The notes under the pieces were generated by a model that made no database searches, had not been told where the DNA came from, and saw only the letters and a list, made by a program, of their open reading frames with translations. 64,000 bases of DNA from Powellomyces hirtus (taxonomy: Eukaryota > Chytridiomycota > Chytridiomycetes > Spizellomycetales > Powellomycetaceae), in NCBI GenBank assembly GCA_025526995.1, contig JAHLKG010000002.1, positions 434,001 to 498,000 on the forward strand. The letters are read 5' to 3'. The position numbers and the translations under genes are program-made. Below, in pieces: positions 55,793 through 64,000 of the stretch; the stretch's first letter is position 1; every line of letters begins with the position of its first letter.

Positions 55793-57681
55793 TCAGCCGC
55801 GACTCAATTTCGCGTCAGTGAGCCGCTGATTACACATTAGGTTCATGAGCATCAGATTTTCCCAATCGACCAAGTCCCGGGTGGCATGCCCTTGAGCACA
55901 TTTTGCAAGTCGTGCCTGGGCAGGCATGATGGCTTGTTCGCTAAGATGATGAACATCCCACACATGGACAGATGTTGTATGTTGCAACGCTGCGACGAAC
56001 GATTGGATGAAGAATCGGGATAGAATTGTCGTTCGTGACCGGGTAGCTGTTGCGGCGTATTGCGGGGTTCGTATGACGATAGGAATGCCACGGTGAGAGT
56101 AAGGTTGTAACTGCATGGCGAGCGATTGAAAGCTTTCGAGATGTTTGGTCAATGTTTTCGAAAGCGGTAGCATGTCCGCAGTTGGTAAATTTAGGATAAC
56201 CATCTACGTTGGACCCATTTTACGTGAGAATTGCATTGAGAGACATATACAGTTCTAACTGAGGTGCTACCTACCGAGGGATAATCTAACTCGATTACAG
56301 CGGGATAGCTTCCTGAATTCTGCAAATCAGCCTTCAGATCTTGCGTGTCCGTCCAGCTCCAGGATTTGTGGGCAGAAGGATTCAGCGACTTCAACGATGC
56401 GTACAACATCGTCACATCGCTCTTTCCCGCAACATTGGAAATCAGGTTCCATGATGGAACATTTTCACTGATCTGCGGGACCACTAAAGCTTTATCTTCA
56501 CATTGGCACTCCGGTGATCCCTGAGAAAAGCAGATCAACATGAAGTCAACGCTAGGGAATACTACCGACCCTCTTGGACATACCTCATCATACCATTCGC
56601 GACACCACGCCCCTCCGGTCGTCACCGCCTTCAAGCTTCGCTTGATATTTGAGTCACCAATCCAATGAGTCAGATTATGCCATTTGGCAAGGCATTTGTT
56701 TTTGAAAGCTTTGTGGGTCCATCTGCGATATCGGCATTCATATGGAACCCAGACTCGGCCATCATAGCTTTCCAACGGTTCGCTCAAATCCTCATGAACT
56801 TCTTCTTCATCCGAAGCCCATGATGCTGCCCCAGCGGACTTTTCCAGGAAAGACGCGTTCACCCAGCGACCAGCGTGATCGGCACCCATGCAATGCGGTA
56901 AGCCCAGATACGTTGATCTGGATATGCGCTTTCCGGGAATCTGGATTGTATGGAGAAGCGTTTGTCCGTCTTTCGACACAATGGTCGGAAGCTGAAGTGG
57001 CGGTGCGACCACAGACCGCAGATTTCCAAGGTTCTCTATGCTTCGGTATTCCAGTAGCACTTCCAATTTGTACTTGTCCGCATCCCGGAGTTTGATCGTG
57101 GTATGATATAAACGGTATTCGATTCGATCGTACTCAAATGCTGCAAACGTCTCGGAAACATCCATTGTGCTTTCGAATCCGTTCTGAATTCCTATAGCTC
57201 GAATCAATATTCCATCTGGTGGGAAATCTGGCGTGCTGTTCAGGTTGGTCAGATCCTCAGAGAAGGGACCTGTTGCTGTGGGAGTGTCTTCACGGCGTCG
57301 TCCCGAATATGCTTGTCCTTGCACAGTGAAGTGGCCTCGTACCCCTTTGACGACAACCCAGCCACAAATGATTTTCGAAGGGCTGGTTATGATGTGTTCC
57401 TCATCCAGCCACGGCAGTATCAGAGCACCAGTTTCCGTCCCCCCCAGACTGGCGCGGAAACTATCAGCGTCCGGTTGTTCCTGCCATGCATTGTCGCACT
57501 CTTTTGGAAGAGCGTCCGCAGGTTCCCAAGATGTCCAGCGAGCCACATTTGGGTTCCCTCTTATGGTACTTTCCGAACGGGACTTTGACAGGCTGTAATG
57601 CAGGAAAAAGACTGGAACGAGGAAGAAACAGAATCCAAGGAACTTGGCGCCAAGCCTAAGTCTCACTCGCATGGCATACAC
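55793..57681 (-). CDS. type II membrane protein with PC-esterase (SGNH-like) domain
   Basis: Exons on the minus strand: 57681-56275 and 56203-55793 (605 residues). After a short basic N-terminus there is one signal-anchor helix (LGAKFLGFCFFLVPVFFLHY), so the rest should lie in the Golgi or ER lumen. The N-terminal half is a beta-rich domain (GWVVVKGVRGHFTVQGQAYSG). The C-terminal half has the hallmarks of PC-esterase/TBL-type enzymes: a GDS motif (HWIGDSNIKRSLK), several paired Cys (CREWYDEVC, CQCEDKALV), and a late D-x-x-H (VWDVHHLSE) followed by DWENLMLMNLM. Relatives transfer or remove O-acetyl groups on glycans, which is the inferred activity; the acceptor is unknown. Confidence 0.78.
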
Positions 57682-57938
57682 TCCAGGTTGCTAATTCTGC
57701 CCTATGATCTGTTGACAGTTGCTTGATGTTGATTTTTTGAGTAAACCACATCCCCTAGTTTGTTTGTTGGAATGTTCCAGTGCCAGAAACGCGTCGTGTC
57801 GCGTGCTGCGCGCGACCGTGTCAGCAGCGTTCCTGTCATTAGTTCTTGTGCGAGTCTCCTAACTTTTGCACTTGATGAAATACGTGCTCAGGTTCCAGAT
57901 TCTACGGATCACTTGTTACATCACAAAAATTAGAACCA

Positions 57939-58348
57939 ATGGACCAGCGCAAGTCTGTTCGGGATACTCTAATACAGAGTATAGGCTTTTGCCCCAAAGG
58001 TAAAGCTAGTGTCAATGGATGGACTGAATTTTCTCGTCCTACTTGAACTCGAAAACTGACGCGTCTGCGAAAAAATGTTCTACAGATGCACTGGGTTGGT
58101 TGTATGCCGCCCGAGGTTACTACAAAACGCATGATTACCACTCTGTGATTGAATGCGTCGCCCCAGCACTACGAAACGACAGAACAAAGCGCGAAGCCCA
58201 GCACCTCCTCGCATTCAGTTTCCTTCATACTGGCCAGATGGAAGCAGCGGCAGGAGCATTTTTTAAAAGCATCAACAATGGAAACGATACGGACTGGCAG
58301 CCATTGGTGGAACTGCTTATGGATAATGCAGCGGTCAAATTGACATGA
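57939..58348 (+). CDS. small TPR-like helical protein
   Basis: Exons 57939-57999 and 58086-58348 (107 residues). The second exon carries two to three TPR-like helical hairpins: ALGWLYAARGYYKTHDYHSV, then EAQHLLAFSFLHTGQMEAAA and FFKSINNGNDTDWQPLVELL, with Ala/Gly/Leu at the small-residue positions of the TPR consensus. TPRs mediate protein-protein contacts; at this size it is probably an adaptor or accessory subunit. I cannot name an orthologue. It is divergent from the PC-esterase-like gene, with a 257-base gap. Confidence 0.65.
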
Positions 58349-58462
58349 TTAGTACGAACTTCTTTCTATGGTACAAAATTTATTTATTTCACTACGGCCC
58401 GCCCGACGTATCATCGATACGACATGTGGGACATCTGCAAAATCCAAGTCATTTACCTCTGC

Positions 58463-59648
58463 CTACACAGTAACGGAGAACGTCGTTGCGCCTCGACCAG
58501 CCTTCGGTTTCGCTCCCACGCGGGTGAAAATGCTTCGTGTCCCTGAAACCGCAGCGGCAGTTTGAGTTGCAAAAAGTCTTCCGTTCGGCGCTGGTCCAAG
58601 ACGATCAGAGTATAAAGTACCACCCACTGACGCAGCTGGGTGTCTGATCAGAAAGCCGTCATTAGCCACTATCAAGATTTTGGAAATCTGAATCACACGC
58701 ATACCCTTGCGATCGGTTGGCAGCTGCGCCTGCAATCGATAGACCTACTTCCGTCACTTTCAAAATTCGGCCTGCCAGTACCATTAGTTCCTTGAATAAA
58801 ATTGCACCCAACGTTATGTACCCACCATCCGCATGGACACCATTCAACTTAGCAACAGCCAAAGGAGCCGCATCGCTTCGCTCGAAGACTACTCTGCAGG
58901 TGCCAGTGGGCTGTCCAGAAGCATTGTATTCGAGTTTGCATTCCATGATGTTACCGTATGCAGAAAGAATGGTCTTGAAGGTAGAGTCGACCAGTTGAGC
59001 AGGCAGCTATTGGAGGCATCAAAAGAGCTTCTCTGAGTACCTGAACATCTGCTGGAGTGACCCTAGGGTCCAGATTCTTCATCAAAATCGCGGACGAAGT
59101 GTTGGCTGCGCCTTTGATAGTGATAGATCCTCCGCCAAGCTTGCCTTTCGAGATTCGAATCGGTACGCCGCTGGTTTGTGCTGGTGGACCAAGACGATCT
59201 ATCATCATTGAGCCGCCGCTGGTCGGCTGAACAAGTCTCGTTGGTGTAGCGTTCCGAGTAAGCTGTTTACGGAGGTCTGTGCGAGTCTTGGCACCATTTT
59301 TGGCAGGGAACATGTCATGAGTCCATTTGCCATCGATACGAGATCGAGGGGGAGGTTTCTAGATTGCAATATCGTGTATTTTCCGTAGGTGAGAGAATGT
59401 TTGGACGGCTGCTCATGGACTGTCACCAACCTGATATGGTGCGGCAGCGCCACGAGCTCCTTTCTTTTTCTGCACACGCCCACCAACGACACCTCCACCT
59501 CGTTGACGGGTTTTGCCTTTGCCCGTGGTGATGATCTCATCCAAAGACTGGCAAAGAGAAAAAAATCGAGTTCTGATCAGTGTCGCATCCCAAACTGTTG
59601 ATTGGGAATGGGTCGTGCATATAGTACCAGGTCCATTTTGTCGGTCAT
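58463..59648 (-). CDS. ALYREF: ALYREF/Yra1-type mRNA export adaptor (3' end unresolved)
   Basis: RNA-binding adaptor of the TREX mRNA export complex. Minus-strand exons: 59648-59628, 59547-59431, 59358-59041, 58973 to about 58826, and about 58729-58463. The N-terminal signature is MTDKMDLSLDEII, the Asp-Leu-Ser-Leu-Asp-Glu-Ile-Ile motif of ALY/REF. It is followed by an Arg/Gly-rich stretch and one RRM (SSAILMKNLDPRVTPADVQ, SAYGNIMECKLEYN, CRVVFERSDAAPLAVAKLNG, MRVIQIS). The RRM's last strand lies in a frame that no GT-AG splice I can find joins to the previous exon in phase; a GC donor, a one-base error or a missed junction could explain it. The C-terminus is therefore provisional. A DRLGP motif occurs on both sides of the RRM. 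Confidence 0.78.
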
Positions 59649-60575
59649 CGTGATAATCAGCCGAGCGCTGTAGACGGATGAAGTCTGTCAAGGGCAGGAA
59701 AAAAACACAAGCGATTGTGGGTGAGGATTGGGCTGCAGGAAAGGACCGTGGGCCCTCGATCAAGGGACCTGCCGAATGAGGTCCGTTTCCAAACCGTCCT
59801 CGCTTCCAAAACCCACCTACTTGAGTGGGAGTAGCGAAGAGAGAGAAGAGTGCTTTGCTCTGCGTGAGAAACAAACCAGGACCCGATGTAAGGATCCGAC
59901 AGGACGGAAGACGGCAACCGGCCAAGTGTGGGAACCCGTGGCAATATTCGCGCAGCCATTTATGCGCGAAGACTATTGTGCACAAGCGAAACGCTCACCT
60001 AAGGCATGGATGAGGAAAAAGCGGAATTGATGGAAACGAAAGAAGTCCATGAGATTTTGATGATCAGCCAGCAAGTCATGCTACTATTATGCTCAGGCTG
60101 CACCATCGACAGGCGGTTTTTTCGCACTTGCCCCCAAAACTTCAACTTGAAATCCTACAATGTCACGCACATGGGATCAGCCGGGTGATGCGCTCCCGGA
60201 AACAAGTGAAGGTGATTTGGAACCCAGCCTAGCAAGACTTATTCGAGTTGTGATGCGGTGCAAACGTTGCCCGGTTTAAATAACGTTTTATCTTAGTTTG
60301 ATCTTGTAGCCGAGCCAATTGTCGCGAACATGCATTGAGGAAGGCTTAGCTGCGCGTTGCTCCTCAAGTCACGACCCCGTCGGCCTGCCTGACACCGCAG
60401 CATGAATGGCAGCTGTCATTATAATCGACGACGTCGCGCCATTCATGCCGACTTTGTCTGTCAGCCCTGGCCTGTCAATCTGCCGAAAGATCTTACCCCA
60501 CTTTCCTTGCTACACACAAAAGACAACCTCTCAGCCCAGACTTGATTCAAAGGAAGTCTCATTTCATAAAACAAC
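59649..60575. other. intergenic, no gene recognised
   Basis: About 900 bases upstream of ALYREF. Several short overlapping ORFs on both strands without family signal, including one over 60006-60188 that starts MDEEKAELMETKE but soon loses protein-like character. Confidence 0.45.
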
Positions 60576-60968
60576 ATGTCGACGGTTCTGCAACACAAGT
60601 TTGCAGCCTTGCGAAGAAGCGTTGGTACTCGCAGGATACTATCGACGCGAATGACACATTGGCCTCAACCTGCGGCGTCCATTGGCTGGGGACATCGCAG
60701 CCTTGGGACTGCTAGACGAGCGAAGCGGATGACTGATGATCCTGGAAGTACGTAGACCCTGAGTTGCTCAGCGTCAAAAGCTATTATGCAGGTTCCCCAT
60801 TCCTTTTTGTCTTTGCTAACAAATCTTTGCATATTGCCTGCTGCTTCCCGTCCACTGCAGCAGTCGGCTACCCATCAGTGTACGAAGACGTTCGGGAGGA
60901 TGTTGGAACGCATTCAAACCGAGATCGAAGGACTCCGCGACTCTCAACGCAAGAAAGAGCAAATTTGA
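60576..60968 (+). CDS. possible small gene with basic N-terminus (weak)
   Basis: The ATG at 60576 opens 57 codons with an Arg-rich, acid-poor start (MSTVLQHKFAALRRSVGTRR) resembling a mitochondrial targeting peptide, ending at a good donor (GGAA|GTACGT, 60747). A second open block ending at 60968 has a coiled-coil-like tail (MLERIQTEIEGLRDSQRKKE). A simple intron between them does not keep that tail in phase, so either a small extra exon is missed or the two blocks are unrelated. No family recognised. Confidence 0.3.
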
Positions 60969-61296
60969 ATCAAAATCACCTCCTACGCTATCAGAAGCAA
61001 CGCTTCTCGGAGAAGCCGATATTGCTCTAGCAAGTCACTCCAGTGTTATCTTTCCGAGTTTTGTGTACCGAGTCCAAATTTGTCCCTACGATTTCATTCC
61101 CATATAGTTGTTGAAAGAAAATAAGGATTTGACTTCATATCCAAACAGCTGGCCGCAAAAGGAGCCGGGTGCATGGTGTGTGAAAGAAGTGGATGTATTT
61201 ATGGACTTGTAAATAGTCATGTATGGTGCCACGTGGGCGTTCAGTTGCTGTACAGCCCAGTTTAAAATTATGTACATGAAGGATAGAGTCCCTTGA
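60969..61296. other. short convergent intergenic region
   Basis: 3' flank of the secreted-protein gene (-). Nothing recognised. Confidence 0.5.
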
Positions 61297-61788
61297 TTAC
61301 TGCTGGTCATAGTAGTAAGCCTCCGTGTCGTCGAACGTGCCGAAGGAGTCATCATCGGGGGAGGTCTCGCGACGAGCTGCGGCATGTCGCTTCTTCCACG
61401 AGTTCCACGCGTTGACGCCGGAGGCGCCAGCAGGTGCTTTCTGGAGCGCTGGGTTGATCAAGCGGATACTGCGAGCAAGAAGTGCGTTTTTGGTGAATCT
61501 GGCTTCGCGCACAGTCTTGGCAAAAATCCGACTGTCTCGAACACAATCCGGAGCCGTGTAGAAGAACGCCGCAATGTCATTTTGCGACACTCTAGCGTGG
61601 GCCACGCCTGCCTGTTTGGCGGGGTCGGCGTCATCGTAGACGTTGAAGCATCCTTCGGCATTCACTCCGCCATCACCCAAGACTTGGACTTGATCGCTGT
61701 TTGCCAGCCGGATCGCAATGGTGGGGTTGGCGGTCGCAGCGGTGGCGAGGGCAGCAACGGCAACGGTAAAAAGGGCGGTGATATGCAT
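61297..61788 (-). CDS. small secreted protein of unknown function
   Basis: Single-exon 163-residue protein. The ATG at 61788 starts a classical signal peptide (MHITALFTVAVAALATAATA). The in-frame ATG at 61836 would add 16 residues in front of it and weaken the signal, so the later start is chosen. The mature part begins with a strand pattern (PTIAIRLANSDQVQVLG) and has two Cys (EGCFNVYDDAD, APDCVRDSRIF). It ends in a basic stretch (WKKRHAAARRE) and an acidic Tyr-rich tail (TEAYYYDQQ). The KR and RR pairs could be processing sites. No family recognised; a cell-wall or secreted role is inference only. Confidence 0.65.
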   Translation of the reverse strand: MHITALFTVAVAALATAATANPTIAIRLANSDQVQVLGDGGVNAEGCFNVYDDADPAKQAGVAHARVSQNDIAAFFYTAPDCVRDSRIFAKTVREARFTKNALLARSIRLINPALQKAPAGASGVNAWNSWKKRHAAARRETSPDDDSFGTFDDTEAYYYDQQ

Positions 61789-62196
61789 CTTTGATGTGGG
61801 ATGAAATGCAGGTATGAAAGTCTGAAGGAGTGTCACAATGAATTGGAATTATGCAAAAGAGTTGTTGATGTAGGGTGTGAAGTGGAGCGATGGTGGACAC
61901 AACTGGAGGGACGGTGTGGACCCTCCCCATTTTATGTTATCAAAATTTAAACTTCTCAGCCCGTCAAAATCGATGTTATGCGGACAAGCATATGCAGTTC
62001 ACAATCCGCTATGGCATATTGTTGAAGTTGAACGTTCGTGTTGCATTCCTCAGCCGCCGTCAGTTTTTCTCCAGCCACAACGGAGCGCGCCATTTTTGCC
62101 GATGCAAACTGCGCCACGGGAGCTTACTCAGCTCCATTGACACAGAGCAAACCGAGGCGATTTCAGAAGTTTGGCCCTAACCGTTCCATTTACAAA
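61789..62196. other. divergent intergenic region
   Basis: Between the secreted-protein gene (-) and ZNHIT2 (+). AT-rich near 61935-61960; no gene recognised. Confidence 0.5.
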
Positions 62197-63852
62197 ATGT
62201 CGAAAGGGGCTGAGATATTGACACGAGCCGGGACTTCGGAGCTGCTGAAGGAAGGAGAGGAGAGAATATGCCGCATGTGCGCAAAACAATCAGCCTGCCG
62301 AACCCAAACGATAAAACTTTGTCTCTAACAAGTGGTGAATTCATTTTGCAGTTGTCACAAGCAGTTTGCGTCTTACACTTGCCCTCGGTGCAATTTGCAA
62401 TACTGTTCTGTAGCATGTTACAAATCGGAAGTATGGCTCATTGGTGCTGAGGACGTTTATGCATATGGGTCGGCTTTGCTGACACGAAATAATGTTTTCT
62501 AGAAACACGCAGCATGCACGGAATCGTTTTACAAAGATAATATTGTCGCTGAGCTAGGCGGCCAAAGAGCATCATCAGGGGAACGTGAGCGCATGCTGAG
62601 CATGTTGCGGAAATTCGAGGCGGATAATGATGAGAGTGCTGGAAATGGTAAACGCCCAAATTGCTCTCTTGTCCTCACCCAAATGCATTACTTTTGTTGA
62701 CAAAAGGTTTTGACAAAGTTCCTTCGTATTAGATGAGGAAGACGATACCATCCCTGATCTAGCAGAGAGGCTAGAGAACATCGATATGGGTATGTTAGCA
62801 ATATGCTGCTCCCGTATGGTGATGGCCTCAGCCCTAACCCGAACGTTGAACTCACTCAGCCGATTCAGAAGCGATTCTATCTATATTGACCCCTGGAGAG
62901 CGAGAAGAGTTTGAAGCATCTCTTCGAGAGGGACCTGACGCGATAAGGAGCTACGTGGATATATGGATTCCATGGTGGGCTCAGGACAAATTAGCCCAGC
63001 CGTCTCTTGTCCAACAAATGAGCCCAGCCCCATCAGAAGCTCATCAAGATCATACCTCGCTACCCCTAATTCTGCCGAACGTCAAGAAGCTGGAGAAGGT
63101 TACTGCAAAAAAGCCTGATGACTCCATTGTTTTCAACGTGATTGAGCTCATGTAAGTGACAATGCGAGACAATGTTCGTGATTTTTATCCGTCATCTGAC
63201 CTCGTTCTTCTTGAAGAGGTGCGTACGCTTTCATGTGCCGCTTTTTAAACGGCGACTGGATGGAAGATCCCATCGAATCTGCCAGGGTGATGTGGGACGC
63301 GTCACGAATCCTATCGAGCAATCAGCCTTTCGCTTTCTCGAGTGTCGCGGAGGCCTTGGCGTCCCTGAAGTTTCGAACATTACAAGTAAGAGTTTTGGGG
63401 GGCGTGGATGACATTCAGCCATTGTTCGCTTCTTACGTGCAAAATTGGTTCTGCAGCACGAGACATATGGAGTATTACCGCGAACGACCGCCCTCAATCT
63501 GAAGGATATATCCGATATTCTTTCATCACATCGATACCTCATTGCTGCTCTATCTGACATGAGTCGTGTATTTAGCGCCGCGTACAAAGGCAGTCAGGTC
63601 GATAGTTCAAGCCCACTTATCCCACGACCGATGCGACAAAAAGCATTCGGATCCGAGAAAAAGCTCTATTTCTATGTATGCCTATTCAGTGAGGAACAAG
63701 ACATGCAATCACTTCTACCTGTGTTGAAAGCATCTGTTGACATGGAGCTGAAGCTGGTTGTGCAAGAGATCGATGCGATGGAGAGCGAAAAGAAGGTGGC
63801 GGCGGAGGCGCGGAAGAAAACGCCAAGGGGGGCACTAGTGGAAGAACTCTAG
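62197..63852 (+). CDS. ZNHIT2: zinc finger HIT domain protein 2
   Basis: HIT-type zinc-finger protein; animal ZNHIT2 bridges R2TP chaperone factors and U5 snRNP assembly. Exons: 62197-62276, 62352-62430, 62503-62647, 62733-62789, 62860-63151, 63217-63385, 63457-63852 (405 residues; phases agree). The zinc finger is ICRICHKQFASYTCPRC followed by YCSVACYKSEKH, with all Cys/His ligands of the HIT consensus; its first two Cys fall on either side of intron 1. A long acidic linker (DEEDDTIPDLAERLENID) follows, then helical regions typical of ZNHIT2 (GERERMLSMLRKFE, YVDIWIPWW, IGAYAFMCRFLNGDW, DISDILSSHRYLIAALSDMS). It converges on the partial gene at the window end. Confidence 0.9.
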
Positions 63853-63916
63853 TTGTAGTTGTGTATGTACAGGAGTATACAGCTCGTCTATGTACAGGCG
63901 TATGACACATCACTAG

Positions 63917-64000
63917 CTATATAACCGACTTTGCCTTTTCGGCTAGTCGTCGTTGCAGCTGCTTGTATCGCTCAAGCGAGGACGATACCTGGGTTGCATC
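63917..64000 (-). CDS. 3' end of an unidentified gene (partial)
   Basis: The minus strand is open from the window edge to a TAG at 63919-63917 (27 codons): DATQVSSSLERYKQLQRRLAEKAKSVI in two parts, a charged amphipathic helix of coiled-coil type. The gene extends beyond the window; too little is present to name it. Confidence 0.45.
   Translation of the reverse strand, partial: DATQVSSSLERYKQLQRRLAEKAKSVI

Noticed and set aside
1..64000. CRISPR arrays, operons, bacterial-type promoters or phage genes
   Set aside because: None seen; gene structure is eukaryotic throughout with spliceosomal introns.

Overview
The window looks like nuclear DNA from a zoosporic (flagellated) fungus, most likely a chytrid. 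Genes are densely packed on both strands and broken by many short GT-AG introns. The gene set is fungal (Sec7, Alg2, biosynthetic threonine deaminase, an OPT transporter, a Gap1-type RasGAP), but three products belong to motile or ciliated cells: an IQCH homologue, the outer-dynein-arm docking protein ODAD3 (CCDC151), and the transition-zone protein TMEM17. Exon boundaries below were placed by eye from splice consensus and reading phase; exon sums are whole codons except where stated.

Layout. 1-6.4 kb: a possible partial gene end, an OPT transporter (+), an inverted decayed copy of one of its exons, and a frame-disrupted PHD-finger-like gene (-). 6.8-11.7 kb: an ArsC-like protein (+), threonine dehydratase ILV1 (-) and mannosyltransferase ALG2 (-). 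11.7-14.8 kb: about 3 kb without a convincing gene. 14.8-24.2 kb: a RasGAP (-), a small unknown protein (+), an LEA-2-like membrane protein (+), a coiled-coil protein (-) and a tRNA-His. 24.2-35.5 kb: SAP30BP/HCNGP (-), a class-3 (diacylglycerol-type) lipase (+), UVRAG/Vps38 (-), an F-box protein (+) and ribosomal protein uL4 (+). 35.9 kb: a 105-bp Tc1-type MITE. 36.6-50.6 kb: IQCH (+), an NPC2-like ML protein (-), a lone 5S rRNA gene and Sec7/BIG (-). 51-64 kb: ODAD3 (+), eS12 (-), TMEM17 (+), a PC-esterase-like type II membrane protein (-), a small TPR-like protein (+), ALYREF (-), a weak small gene (+), a secreted protein (-), ZNHIT2 (+), and the 3' end of another gene (-).

Functionally this is ordinary housekeeping plus flagellar genes: secretion and glycosylation (Sec7, Alg2), endosome/autophagy (UVRAG/Vps38), lipid handling (NPC2-like, lipase), translation (uL4, eS12, 5S rRNA, tRNA-His), RNA processing, export and snoRNP assembly (SAP30BP, ALYREF, ZNHIT2) and zoospore flagellum (IQCH, ODAD3, TMEM17). 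I see no operon, CRISPR array, complete transposon or clearly new multigene system. The most unusual points are the MITE, the inverted OPT-exon copy, the duplicated 5' part of the tRNA-His gene, a GC-AG intron, and several one-base frame breaks in or near homopolymers clustered in the first 6.4 kb.
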